Positions 24,329 to 32,508 of a DNA stretch of 64,000 bases are shown piece by piece. A program made the translations under genes and the position numbers. This stretch comes from Caulobacter endophyticus (GTDB lineage Bacteria; Pseudomonadota; Alphaproteobacteria; Caulobacterales; Caulobacteraceae). The notes under the pieces are model-generated. The model had not been told where the DNA came from. It did not search any database and was given only the letters and a program-made list of their open reading frames with translations. The DNA lies in assembly GCF_003116815.1 (NCBI RefSeq), contig NZ_QDKQ01000077.1, positions 1 through 64,000 on the forward strand, in the 5' to 3' direction. Each line of letters opens with the position of its first letter. Position 1 is the stretch's first letter.

Positions 24329-25417
24329 TCAGGGCTGGACGGCCGCCAGGATGTGCTCGGTCAGCAGCCGTTCGCTGATCGCATGCGGCTGGCGGACGTT
24401 GAAGTTGGTCGTGGTGATCACCGCCACGATCCCTAGGTCGGGCACGATGACCACCTTGTTGCCGCCCGTGCCGCTCATCGCCCAGGCCTTGTGGCCGCTG
24501 AAGGTCTGCAGCCAGATCAGGTAGCCGTAGTCGGTGTCCTGTCGGGCGTTGGCGTGCGGGCTGGTGGCGGCGCTCACGAAGCTGGCGGGCAGCACCTGCC
24601 TGCCCTCCCACTTGCCGCCGTCGAGATAGAGCTGGCCCAGCTTCAGGAGATCGCGGCTGCGCAGCCCAAGTCCGCCACCGCCCTGCGCCAGGCCCAGCGG
24701 CGAGACCTGCCAGCGCTCGCCCTTGATGCCCAGCGGTTCAAAAAGCGCCTCCCGGGCGAAGGCGGGCAGGGGCTTGCCCACTGCGCCCTGGACCACGGCG
24801 CCGAGGGTCGTGACGCCGGCCGTGCAGTAGGAAAAGCTGCGGCCGTAGGGCGCGTCGACCGGCTTCTGCACCCAGTCGGGGAAGCCGCGCACCGGCAGGT
24901 CGAGATAGAAGCCGACCCAATCCTCGATCAGGTACATCCGCTCCTCGTTGCCGCGCGAGAACTGGTTGTCGTCGTCGCATTCGGCGATCGAGCTCATGGT
25001 CATCAGGTCTTCGACCGTGACCTTGTCCTTGCGCGGATCCGGCGCGGCGGCGGGCGGCCGGCCTTTCAGATAGGGCTTGATGGGCGCATCGACGCTGGGG
25101 ATCGCGCCCCGCGCGATGGCCGCGCCGGCCAGCATGGCGGTTACGGTCTTGGTCACCGAACGAGTGTTGCGCCGGGCCTCGGCGCCGCCTTCCGGCTGAC
25201 CTTCGTCGTAGTAGGCCTCGAACACCAGCTTGCCGTGGCGGGCGACCAGCATGCTGGTGATCTTCTGGAACTCGCCGGCCTTGATCGCCGTCGACATCGC
25301 TTCGAGCCTGGCCGCCGACATGCCCTCGGCGGCGGGTGAGGCGCTGGTCCAGTCGGCGGCGCCGGCGGCCGTCGGCGGGACGAGGGCAAGGAGGGCGGCG
25401 AGCAGCAGGGGTTTCAC
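24329..25417 (-). CDS. Exported serine hydrolase, beta-lactamase (class C-like) family
   Basis: The predicted product of 362 residues begins at GTG 25417, which gives a clean signal peptide (KPLLLAALLALVPPTAAGA). Longer frames overlap the AraC gene and lack family sequence. Catalytic motifs are SVTK (SxxK) after RRNTR, YC (as SYCTAG, the Y-x-N counterpart), and SGTGGNKV replacing the usual H/K-x-G. Members include esterases and D-Ala-D-Ala peptidases of the EstB/AmpC type. The N-terminal ADWTSASPAAEGMSAARL is typical of the group. It follows the AraC gene by 31 bases. Confidence 0.88.
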   Translation of the reverse strand: MKPLLLAALLALVPPTAAGAADWTSASPAAEGMSAARLEAMSTAIKAGEFQKITSMLVARHGKLVFEAYYDEGQPEGGAEARRNTRSVTKTVTAMLAGAAIARGAIPSVDAPIKPYLKGRPPAAAPDPRKDKVTVEDLMTMSSIAECDDDNQFSRGNEERMYLIEDWVGFYLDLPVRGFPDWVQKPVDAPYGRSFSYCTAGVTTLGAVVQGAVGKPLPAFAREALFEPLGIKGERWQVSPLGLAQGGGGLGLRSRDLLKLGQLYLDGGKWEGRQVLPASFVSAATSPHANARQDTDYGYLIWLQTFSGHKAWAMSGTGGNKVVIVPDLGIVAVITTTNFNVRQPHAISERLLTEHILAAVQP

Positions 25418-25448
25418 GATGGGGCGACTCCGACGGAACGCCTTTTGT

Positions 25449-26306
25449 CTAGGCGCCGGCGCGGGTGTCGTCTTGGACGCATGAAACATCGGGGCGGCGT
25501 CCGCATAGCCGTGCGAACTCGCCAGGCGTGACGCCATAGGCCTGCCGGAACTGGCGATTGAGGTGGCTCTGGTCGCAGAAGCCCGAAGCCAGGGCGATCT
25601 CGCCGATCGGGGCTCGGCCGTGCATCAGGAGGTCGGCGGCGCGCTCCAGCCGCCGGGTCCGCAGTCGCTCGCCCGGCGCTGCGCCCAGCCAGCGACGATA
25701 GCCGCGCGCCAGGTGCACCGGATGCACCCCGGCCACGCGGGCCAGATCGGCGACGCCGATAGGCTGGTCGAAGGCGTCGGCGAGATAGCTCTCGGCCATG
25801 GCCAGCCAGGGTGGGGGATGGTCGCCGTCGCGCACAGGCGCCAGGGCCTCGGCCGCCAACTCCAGGCTCAGCCCCTCCAGCGACAGCGGCTCGGCGTCGG
25901 CCGACAGCAGCGAGCGTGTCAGGCGCAGCGCCGCACGGCGGGCCGCCGGACCCGTCAGGCGCAGGGCGTCGATCGCCCCGCGTCCGTCGGAGAAGTCTCG
26001 CCAGTCGCCCGCATCGAAGCTGACCGCCAGGAAGTAGCCGCCGGCCTCGACGAAGCGGTCGCGATGGACGACGCCGGGCGGATTGTAGACGAGGACCGGC
26101 CCTTCGGTGTCCGGGCCCCAGGCCGTGGTCTCGTAGCGGCCGTGGGTGGCCAGCACGAAGTGGGCGTCGTCGTGGCTGTGCTCGTCCACGTGCTCGGCGC
26201 TCATGGTGGCGGCCAGGTGGGCTAGCCGCACGCCGGGCAGCCGCCGCTCGACGGTGGGCGCGCCGTAGAACCGTCCTGGTGCGAAGGCGGTTCTCGGCGC
26301 GGTCAT
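25449..26306 (-). CDS. AraC-family transcriptional regulator
   Basis: This 285-residue protein has an N-terminal cupin-like effector domain (HSHDDAHFVLATHG, PPGVVHRDRF) and a C-terminal double helix-turn-helix (about 180-270; GVADLARVAGVHPVHLARGYRR, IGEIALASGFCDQSHLNRQFRQAYGVTPGEF). The inducer is unknown. It starts one base after the hemB stop and precedes the serine hydrolase, so it may share the hemB transcript. The likely target is the downstream hydrolase or itself. Confidence 0.9.
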   Translation of the reverse strand: MTAPRTAFAPGRFYGAPTVERRLPGVRLAHLAATMSAEHVDEHSHDDAHFVLATHGRYETTAWGPDTEGPVLVYNPPGVVHRDRFVEAGGYFLAVSFDAGDWRDFSDGRGAIDALRLTGPAARRAALRLTRSLLSADAEPLSLEGLSLELAAEALAPVRDGDHPPPWLAMAESYLADAFDQPIGVADLARVAGVHPVHLARGYRRWLGAAPGERLRTRRLERAADLLMHGRAPIGEIALASGFCDQSHLNRQFRQAYGVTPGEFARLCGRRPDVSCVQDDTRAGA

Positions 26307-26307
26307 C

Positions 26308-27324
26308 TCAGCCCAGCTTCTCGGCGGCCCAGGGGGCGAAGTAGGTGATGATCCCCGCAGCGCCAGCGCGCTTGAAGGCGGCCAGGCTTTCGAGGATCGC
26401 GCGCTCCTCGTCGATCCAGCCGTTGGCGCCGGCCGCCTTGATCATCGCGTACTCGCCTGACACCTGGAAGGCGTAGGTGGGCATGCGGAACTCGTCGACC
26501 AGGCGGCGCAGGATGTCGAGATAGGGCAGGCCCGGCTTGACCATGACCATGTCGGCGCCCTCGGCGATGTCGAGCGCGACCTCGCGGATGGCCTCTTCCG
26601 TGTTCGACGGATCCATCTGATAGGTCTTCTTGTCGCCCAAGCCCCGAGCATTAGGGCCGGCCGAGAGTTTGGCCGAGCCGATGGCGTCGCGGTAGGGGCC
26701 GTAGAAGGCCGAGGCGTACTTGGCGGCGTAGGACATGATCATCGTGTCCTGGTGGCCATCGGCTTCCAGCGCGCCGCGAAGGCGGCCGATGCGGCCGTCC
26801 ATCATGTCGGAGGGCGCCAGGATGTCGGCGCCGGCGGCGGCCTGCATGAGGCCCTGTTCGATCAGCCGCTCGATGGTGGCGTCGTTGAGAATCTTGCCGC
26901 CCTCGACCACGCCGTCGTGGCCGTGGTCGGTGAAGGGATCAAGCGCCACGTCGCACATGATGCCGACCTCGGGAGCGGCGTCCTTCATGGCCTTCACGGC
27001 GCGGGGGATCACCCCGTCGGGATCGGCGGCGATCGAGCCGGTCGCGTTCTTCCGCGACGGATCGATGTGCGGGAAGATGGCGATGGCGGGGATGCCGAGG
27101 TCGCGGGCGCGGACGGCGGCCTTGGCGGCTTCCTTGACGCTCAGGCGATCAACGCCCGGCATCGAGGCCACCGGCACGGTTCCTTCGCCCTCATGCACGA
27201 CCATCGACCAGGTCAGGTCAGAGGGCCTGACCTCGGTCTCGCGGACGAGGCGACGGGTCCAGTCGGCCTGGCGCAGGCGGCGCAGGCGCGTGGCGGGGTA
27301 GGGGGCGAGTGGCGGAACGGTCAT
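26308..27324 (-). CDS. hemB: Delta-aminolevulinic acid dehydratase (porphobilinogen synthase)
   Basis: HemB joins two 5-aminolevulinate molecules into porphobilinogen, the second step of haem synthesis here. The 338-residue protein carries both Schiff-base lysines, in SYAAKYASAFYGP and MVKPGLPYLDI. The metal loop reads CDVALDPFTDHGHDG, with aspartates where zinc enzymes have cysteines. It is therefore of the Mg-stimulated Pseudomonas/Rhodobacter type. hemA lies about 7 kb downstream on the other strand, so the two are not in one operon. Confidence 0.96.
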   Translation of the reverse strand: MTVPPLAPYPATRLRRLRQADWTRRLVRETEVRPSDLTWSMVVHEGEGTVPVASMPGVDRLSVKEAAKAAVRARDLGIPAIAIFPHIDPSRKNATGSIAADPDGVIPRAVKAMKDAAPEVGIMCDVALDPFTDHGHDGVVEGGKILNDATIERLIEQGLMQAAAGADILAPSDMMDGRIGRLRGALEADGHQDTMIMSYAAKYASAFYGPYRDAIGSAKLSAGPNARGLGDKKTYQMDPSNTEEAIREVALDIAEGADMVMVKPGLPYLDILRRLVDEFRMPTYAFQVSGEYAMIKAAGANGWIDEERAILESLAAFKRAGAAGIITYFAPWAAEKLG

Positions 27325-27381
27325 GCGAAGGGTTTCGCGCGCGCCGACCGTCGAGGCAAGGCCGTAAGGCCCTTAAGGAGG

Positions 27382-27822
27382 CTACTCGCCCTTGCTGACG
27401 CGAACCTGCTGCACGCCGCCGTCGACGCGGGTCCAGACCTGCGACTTGCAGAAAAGGCCGCCCAGGACGCAGCCCTTGGCGCGCATGGTGCGGGCGTCGA
27501 CGAACTCGGCGGTGCCCGAAAGGGTGACCTTCAGGGTCGGAACAAAGACCTTGCCCTTCATGTTCCCATTACCGGTGGGCGCGAAGTCGCGCAGCACCTG
27601 CTGGCCAACCAGGGTGTCGTAGCCGCTCTTCTTGGCGTCGGCCTCGGCCTTGCGGCTGGCGTAGACGACCCAGCCGCACATGCTCGGACCGCAGTCGGTG
27701 ATGTGCAGGCGGATATTGTCCTTGGGGTTGCGCCACACGCCGAGGTTCTCGGCATGAGCCGGCGCAGACACGAACGTGAACAGGGCCGCGACCGCGGCCA
27801 AAGCGGTAATGAACTTGGACAT
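27382..27822 (-). CDS. Exported DUF2147 protein
   Basis: This 146-residue protein has a signal peptide (ITALAAVAALFTFVSAPAHA) and the DUF2147 pattern: GVWRNPKDNIRLHI, then CGPSMCGWVVYA with two cysteines, and GCVLGGLFCKSQVW with two more near the end. The four cysteines could form disulphides in the periplasm. The lipocalin-like beta fold suggests small-ligand binding; the role is unknown. The start at 27822 is preferred since upstream residues do not continue the fold. Confidence 0.9.
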   Translation of the reverse strand: MSKFITALAAVAALFTFVSAPAHAENLGVWRNPKDNIRLHITDCGPSMCGWVVYASRKAEADAKKSGYDTLVGQQVLRDFAPTGNGNMKGKVFVPTLKVTLSGTAEFVDARTMRAKGCVLGGLFCKSQVWTRVDGGVQQVRVSKGE

Positions 27823-28029
27823 GGGAACCGAGACGACGCCTCCGATGGGCGTGATCTGATACCGAAGAGGTGTCTGATCAAGGGAGGTGCGACCTTTCGC
27901 ACCCATTTTCGCTGCGGCGCCGCAAGCAAATTCGCCAACTGAGATATGATTGACACACTTGGCTGCTCAGGGCAGGTCAGCGGTCAAGAAGGTGAGGGCG
28001 GATATGCCCCGCATGGGAGGAAGTGGCGC
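27823..28029. other. Divergent intergenic region
   Basis: These 207 bases separate the DUF2147 gene (minus) and the acyl-CoA dehydrogenase gene (plus). A seven-base perfect stem (27886-27892 with 27897-27903, GGTGCGA/TCGCACC) and a TTGACA at 27951-27956 facing the dehydrogenase are visible. No convincing -10 box could be paired with the TTGACA. Confidence 0.35.
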
Positions 28030-29169
28030 ATGGATTTCGCGCTGAACGATGATCAACGCGCCATTCAGGACATGGCGTCCGGCTTCGCGACGGAACGGCT
28101 TGCCCCTTATTCCGCCGAGTGGGACGAGAACAAGCATTTCCCCGTCGACGTGCTGCGAGAGGCCGCCAGCCTTGGTTTCGCGGGCATCTACGTCAATGAC
28201 GACGTCGGCGGCAGCGGTCTCTCGCGCCTCGACGCTTCGATCATTTTCGAGGCTCTGAGCTACGGCGACGTTCCGGTTGCGGCCTATCTGACCATCCACA
28301 ACATGGCCTCGTGGATGATCGACCGTTTCGGTTCCGAGGATCTGCGCCAGCGCTACCTGCCACGCCTGACCACCATGGAGCTGATCGCCAGCTACTGCCT
28401 GACCGAGCCGGGCTCGGGCTCGGACGCGGCGGGCATGCGCACGACCGCGCGCCTGGAGGGCGACCACTATGTGCTGAACGGCGGCAAGGCCTTCATCTCC
28501 GGCGGCGGGGTGTCGGACGTCTATGTCGTCATGGCCCGCACCGGCGGCGATGGCCCCAAGGGCGTTTCGGCCTTCGTGGTCGAGAAGGGAACGCCCGGCC
28601 TCACCTTTGGGGCAAACGAGCGCAAGATGGGCTGGAACGCCCAGCCCACCGCCCAGGTCAATTTCGACGACTGCCGCGTGCCCACCGCCAACCGCATCGG
28701 CCAGGAGGGCGAGGGCTTCCGCTTCGCCATGATGGGCCTGGATGGCGGGCGTCTGAACATCGCCTCCTGCTCACTGGGCGGCGCCCAGTTCGCGCTAGAC
28801 ACCGCCAAGGCTTATCTTGAGACCCGCAATCAGTTCGGTCGGCCGCTGAAGGACTTTCAGGCCCTGCAGTTCAAGCTGGCCGACATGGCCACCGAACTGG
28901 AGGCCGCCCGCCTGATGGTGCGTCGCGCCGCCCATGCGCTCGACAATCGCGATCCCGCGGCCACCAAGCTCTGCGCCATGGCCAAGCGTTTCGCCACCGA
29001 CGCCGGCTTCCAGGTGGCCAATGACGCCTTGCAGTTGCACGGCGGTTACGGCTACCTCCAGGACTACCCGCTGGAGCGCATCGTCCGCGACCTGCGCGTC
29101 CACCAGATCCTGGAAGGGACCAACGAGATCATGCGCGTCATCATCGCCCGCGAGATGTTCCGGCAGTGA
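28030..29169 (+). CDS. Acyl-CoA dehydrogenase, probably isobutyryl-CoA dehydrogenase
   Basis: This 379-residue FAD enzyme has the full family layout: FALNDDQRAIQDMA at the start, CLTEPGSGSDAAGM (flavin/substrate loop), QFGRPLKDFQALQFKLADM, and the C-terminal catalytic glutamate region LHGGYGYLQDYPLER followed by QILEGTNEIMRVIIAREM. The sequence resembles ACAD8-type enzymes that oxidise isobutyryl-CoA to methacrylyl-CoA in valine breakdown. A 3-hydroxyisobutyryl-CoA hydrolase and 3-hydroxyisobutyrate dehydrogenase downstream support that. ATG 28030 sits behind GGGAGGAAG. Confidence 0.88.
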   Translation: MDFALNDDQRAIQDMASGFATERLAPYSAEWDENKHFPVDVLREAASLGFAGIYVNDDVGGSGLSRLDASIIFEALSYGDVPVAAYLTIHNMASWMIDRFGSEDLRQRYLPRLTTMELIASYCLTEPGSGSDAAGMRTTARLEGDHYVLNGGKAFISGGGVSDVYVVMARTGGDGPKGVSAFVVEKGTPGLTFGANERKMGWNAQPTAQVNFDDCRVPTANRIGQEGEGFRFAMMGLDGGRLNIASCSLGGAQFALDTAKAYLETRNQFGRPLKDFQALQFKLADMATELEAARLMVRRAAHALDNRDPAATKLCAMAKRFATDAGFQVANDALQLHGGYGYLQDYPLERIVRDLRVHQILEGTNEIMRVIIAREMFRQ

Positions 29170-29178
29170 GATCGTGAT

Positions 29179-29201
29179 AATCTGACCAGACTGGTCAGAT
29201 T
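29179..29201. promoter_or_regulatory. 23-bp perfect palindrome, probable toxin-antitoxin operator
   Basis: Two 11-base arms (29179-29189 and 29191-29201) are exact reverse complements around a single A; the core is TCTGACCAG-A-CTGGTCAGA. It ends ten bases before the antitoxin ATG and overlaps its ribosome-binding region, the usual place for autoregulation by a Phd-type antitoxin. Confidence 0.75.
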
Positions 29202-29211
29202 GGAGCCCGCC

Positions 29212-29484
29212 ATGCGCGAAGTCGGCGTACTCGAGGCCAAGACTCACCTTTCGGCCCTTCTTGAGGCCGTCGAGAAGGGGGGCGAGGCCGTGCTCATCAC
29301 CCGTAACGGGCGACCGGTGGCCAAGCTGCTGCCGGCGCAGGAGGCGATTGCGCCGCCGCCGCGCCGCTTGCCCGGCAAGGAGCTCGTCGAGCGCTTCAAG
29401 AAGCTTCAGGACGAGATGGCTGCGGCCAATCCCGGCATCGAGAACATGACCTGGGAAGAGTTGAAGCAGATGGCGCGCGAGTGA
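29212..29484 (+). CDS. Phd/YefM-family antitoxin
   Basis: This 90-residue protein starts with the prevent-host-death DNA-binding domain (GVLEAKTHLSALLEAVEKGG, then VLITRNGRPVAKLLP). It ends in an acidic toxin-wrapping tail (PGIENMTWEELKQMARE). It should neutralise the PIN toxin encoded next and repress the pair through the palindrome immediately upstream. The ATG at 29212 has GGAG six bases before; a TTG at 29200 would fall inside the palindrome. Its stop overlaps the toxin GTG. Confidence 0.9.
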   Translation: MREVGVLEAKTHLSALLEAVEKGGEAVLITRNGRPVAKLLPAQEAIAPPPRRLPGKELVERFKKLQDEMAAANPGIENMTWEELKQMARE

Positions 29485-29903
29485 GGTCGGTTGTCCTGGA
29501 TGCGTCTGCCGCTTTGGCTTGGCTGCTGCCGACGCAAGCGACGGACGCCGCGAACGCCTTTCTGGAGCGGAACGATGCGACGACTTTCGAAGCGCCTGCG
29601 ATCTTTGACTGGGAAGTCCGCAACGTTCTGCTGACGTACGAACGTCGCGGTCTGTCGACGGTCGAGAGGTATGATCGGGCTGTGGCCAACTATCTTGCGC
29701 TGAATGTCACGCTTCATCCGCTGATCGTCGACATGGAGGGTTTGGCGGCGCTGGCCCAGAAGGCCAGACTCAGTCTCTTCGACGCTTCATATCTTGCGCT
29801 GGCGCTGGAGCAGGATTGGCCGTTGGCTTCGCGTGACGAGGCCCTGCTGATCGTCGCCGCTCGATCCGGCGTCCAGTGCTTTGACCTGAGAGCGACGACC
29901 TGA
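29481..29903 (+). CDS. VapC-type PIN-domain toxin
   Basis: This 140-residue PIN ribonuclease starts with GTG overlapping the antitoxin stop (GTGA). Acidic active-site residues are visible: VLDASA at the N terminus, DWEVRN in the middle, and LFDASYLALALE with ASRDEALL near the end. In the family such toxins cleave tRNA or rRNA when freed from antitoxin. Third-position GC is lower here than in neighbouring genes (several A/T-ending codons), hinting at horizontal acquisition of the pair. Confidence 0.9.
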   Translation: MRSVVLDASAALAWLLPTQATDAANAFLERNDATTFEAPAIFDWEVRNVLLTYERRGLSTVERYDRAVANYLALNVTLHPLIVDMEGLAALAQKARLSLFDASYLALALEQDWPLASRDEALLIVAARSGVQCFDLRATT

Positions 29904-30508
29904 TGATCTATCTTTGCCGCCACGGCCAGACCCAGTTCAACCGCGAGGGGCGCTTCCAGGGACAGACCGAGTCTGACCTGACCGCCCTGGGGCGCGCCCA
30001 GGCGCGGGCCATGGGCGAGCTGCTGGCCGACCTGATAGCGCGTGAGCCCTCCGACGCCTGGCGGATCGTCGCCAGCCCGCTGCGCCGTGCGCGAAACACG
30101 GCCGAAGCCATCGCTGAGCGCACGGGTCTGCCGCTGAGCTTCGACGACCGACTGCTGGAGATCAGCGTCGGCGAGTGGTCTGGCCGGTTGCGCGAGGATA
30201 TCCGTCGCGACAATCCTGAACTGTTCGCCAGCTATGAATGGGCGTTCCGCGCGCCGGGCGGCGAGACCTTCGAGGACGTCACCGCCCGCGTCGCCGGTTG
30301 GCTGGCCGAGCAGGCGCCGGAGACCGAGCGCCGGCTGATCGTGGTCAGCCATGGCGTCGCCGGCCGCCTGCTGCGCGGCGCCTATGCCGGCCTGTCGCGT
30401 GCCGACACCCTGGCCCAGGAGGTGCCGCAGGATGCGGTCTACCGCCTGTTGGCCGGCCAGATCGACCGCTTCGACTGCGCGCCGGTCGAAGACCCCGAAT
30501 TCGCCTGA
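29903..30508 (+). CDS. Histidine phosphatase (phosphoglycerate mutase-like) family protein
   Basis: This 201-residue protein has the phosphohistidine motif CRHGQTQFNREGRFQGQ at the N terminus, ASPLRRARNTAEAI, an acidic proton donor in the E-I-S-V-G-E-W segment and the second histidine in VVSHGVAGR. The family covers broad phosphatases, cobalamin CobC and GpmB-like proteins; the substrate is unknown. The ATG overlaps the vapC stop by one base (TGATG), so it is translated from the same message as the toxin-antitoxin pair. Confidence 0.9.
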   Translation: MIYLCRHGQTQFNREGRFQGQTESDLTALGRAQARAMGELLADLIAREPSDAWRIVASPLRRARNTAEAIAERTGLPLSFDDRLLEISVGEWSGRLREDIRRDNPELFASYEWAFRAPGGETFEDVTARVAGWLAEQAPETERRLIVVSHGVAGRLLRGAYAGLSRADTLAQEVPQDAVYRLLAGQIDRFDCAPVEDPEFA

Positions 30509-30516
30509 GAGCCTAG

Positions 30517-31575
30517 ATGACCCAAGCCCCTGAAGTCCTGATCCGCGCCAAGAAGAACGTCGGCCGGATCACGCTGAACCGGCCCCAGGCGCTGCACGCC
30601 CTGACGCTGTCGATGTGCGAGGCGATGATCGAGGCCCTGCTGGAATGGCAGGCCGATCCCGAGATCGACATGGTCATGATCGACCACTCGGGCGAGCGCG
30701 GCTTCTGCGCCGGCGGCGACATCCGCATGCTGGCGCAAAGCGGGGCGGGCGACGGCGTCGAGGCGCGGAAATTCTTCCATACCGAATACCGACTGAACCA
30801 CCTGCTGTTCCACTACGACCGTCCGATCGTTGCGGTCATGGACGGCGTGGTGATGGGGGGCGGCGTCGGCATCTCGATGCCGGCGCACTACCGGGTCGCC
30901 ACCGAGCGCACGACTTTCGCCATGCCCGAGACCGGCATCGGCCTGTTCCCCGACGTCGGCGGCGGCTGGTACCTGCCGCGCCTTCCGGGAAAGGCGGGTC
31001 TGTGGCTGGCCCTGACCGGTGCGCGGATCAACGGATCGGACTGCATGCGCCTGGGAATCGCCACCCACTTCGTCGAGTTCGGCGCGGTCGAGGGGCTGAA
31101 GAAGGCGATCCTGGCCGATCATCGCCGCATCGACGAGACCCTGCGCATGTACCGCGCCGACGCCGGCAAGGCGCCGCTGGTCGGCTATGAGCAGGATCTC
31201 AACCGCCTGTTCGTCGGCGACAGCGTCGAGCAGATCTTCGAGTTTCTGGAGGTCGACTCCAGCGACTGGGGCAAGGCCCAGTTGGCTGTGCTGAAGACCA
31301 AGTCGCCCCAGACCCTGAAGGTCGCTTTCGAGCAGTTGAAGCGTGGCGAGGCCATGACCGACTTCGCCGAACACATGGCGATGGAGTACCGGATCGGCTC
31401 GCGGGTCGTGCGCAAGCACGACTTCATCGAGGGCGTACGGGCCGTGATCGTCGACAAGGACAACGCCCCCCGCTGGGACCCGCCGAGCATCGAGGCCGTG
31501 GATGACGCCGACATCCAGGCGATCTTCGCGCCGCTTCCGCCGGAAGAAGAGTGGACGCCCCTGCCGGACGCCTGA
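30517..31575 (+). CDS. 3-hydroxyisobutyryl-CoA hydrolase (enoyl-CoA hydratase fold)
   Basis: This 352-residue crotonase-fold protein is longer than enoyl-CoA hydratases (about 260) and matches the HIBCH family. Signatures are GRITLNRPQALHALT at the start, ERGFCAGGDIRML (oxyanion hole), GGGVGIS and PETGIGLFPDVGGGWYLPRLPG, where the catalytic Glu and Asp lie. It converts 3-hydroxyisobutyryl-CoA to free 3-hydroxyisobutyrate in valine catabolism, the step between the dehydrogenase at 28030 and the MmsB-type enzyme at 33377. Confidence 0.92.
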   Translation: MTQAPEVLIRAKKNVGRITLNRPQALHALTLSMCEAMIEALLEWQADPEIDMVMIDHSGERGFCAGGDIRMLAQSGAGDGVEARKFFHTEYRLNHLLFHYDRPIVAVMDGVVMGGGVGISMPAHYRVATERTTFAMPETGIGLFPDVGGGWYLPRLPGKAGLWLALTGARINGSDCMRLGIATHFVEFGAVEGLKKAILADHRRIDETLRMYRADAGKAPLVGYEQDLNRLFVGDSVEQIFEFLEVDSSDWGKAQLAVLKTKSPQTLKVAFEQLKRGEAMTDFAEHMAMEYRIGSRVVRKHDFIEGVRAVIVDKDNAPRWDPPSIEAVDDADIQAIFAPLPPEEEWTPLPDA

Positions 31576-31701
31576 AAGGCGTGCGGTCTCCCGACATGTG
31601 GCGGACGCCTGACAGCGTTATGCCGTAGCGGCATTGATGCTGTCGCTTGGCCTCGCTAGCTTGCCGCCAGCCAAGGAAGAAAGTCCGCCGGAAGGAAGAC
31701 C

Positions 31702-32508
31702 ATGCGTAAGCCGCTTCTCAGCCTCGTCGCCGCGCTCGCCGTGACCGCGTGCGCCACGACCCCGATGGGACCGGCCGCGCCGCCGCCTCCGCCGCCCGCC
31801 GACGCTCCCGTCGCGATCCCGGCCAACATCATCGCCGCCGTCGACAACCCGCTGCGTCCCGAGGTCGACAGCAAGCGCGACGCCGACCGCCTGCCGGCCC
31901 AGGTGCTGGCTTTCGCCGGCGTGCGCAGTGGGGCCAAGGTCGCCGACCTGATCCCCGGCACCGGCTATTTCACCCGCATCCTGTCGAAGGCCGTCGGCCC
32001 GCGCGGCCACGTCTACGCCTATGTGCCCGACGAACTGACCAAGCTGGCCAATCGCGAGCCGGCCGTGAACGCCATCGCCGCCGATCCGGCCTACAAGAAC
32101 GTCTCGGTGCTCTTGAACCTGCTGCCTAACTTCGCCGCGCCCGAGAAGCTGGACCTGGTGTTCACCGCCCAGAACTATCACGACATGCACACCCCGCTGA
32201 TGGGCAGGCCCGACATGGCGGTGGTCAATCGCAAGGTCTTCCAGTCGCTGAAGCCGGGCGGAGTCTACTTGGTGCTCGACCATTCGGCCCAGCCGGGGTC
32301 TGGCCTGCGCGACGCCGAGAAGCTGCATCGCATCGACCCCGAGACCGTCAAGGCCGAGGTCACCGCCGCCGGCTTCATCTTCGAGGGCGAAAGCCGCGTG
32401 CTGCGCGACGCCGCCGACAAGCGCAACGTCTCGGTCTTCGACCCGTCGATCCGCGGCAAGACCGACCAGTTCATCTACAAGTTCCGCAAGCCGGCTGGGG
32501 CGCGTTGA
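31702..32508 (+). CDS. Lipoprotein with class I methyltransferase fold
   Basis: This 268-residue protein starts with a lipoprotein signal (LVAALAVTACA, Cys near residue 17) and a proline-rich linker (APPPPPPAD). A Rossmann-like methyltransferase fold follows: KVADLIPGTGYFTRILSKAVG (motif I, D-x-x-P-G-T-G), DLVFTAQNYHDMH and LKPGGVYLVLDHSA. Such membrane-anchored methyltransferase-like proteins recur in Caulobacterales. SAM is not expected in the periplasm, so the activity is uncertain. Its TGA overlaps the ATG of the next gene by one base. Confidence 0.85.
   Translation: MRKPLLSLVAALAVTACATTPMGPAAPPPPPPADAPVAIPANIIAAVDNPLRPEVDSKRDADRLPAQVLAFAGVRSGAKVADLIPGTGYFTRILSKAVGPRGHVYAYVPDELTKLANREPAVNAIAADPAYKNVSVLLNLLPNFAAPEKLDLVFTAQNYHDMHTPLMGRPDMAVVNRKVFQSLKPGGVYLVLDHSAQPGSGLRDAEKLHRIDPETVKAEVTAAGFIFEGESRVLRDAADKRNVSVFDPSIRGKTDQFIYKFRKPAGAR

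Noticed and set aside
27946..28029. 28-residue upstream extension of the acyl-CoA dehydrogenase
   Set aside because: The family starts at the MDFALNDDQ segment; a good ribosome site precedes ATG 28030.
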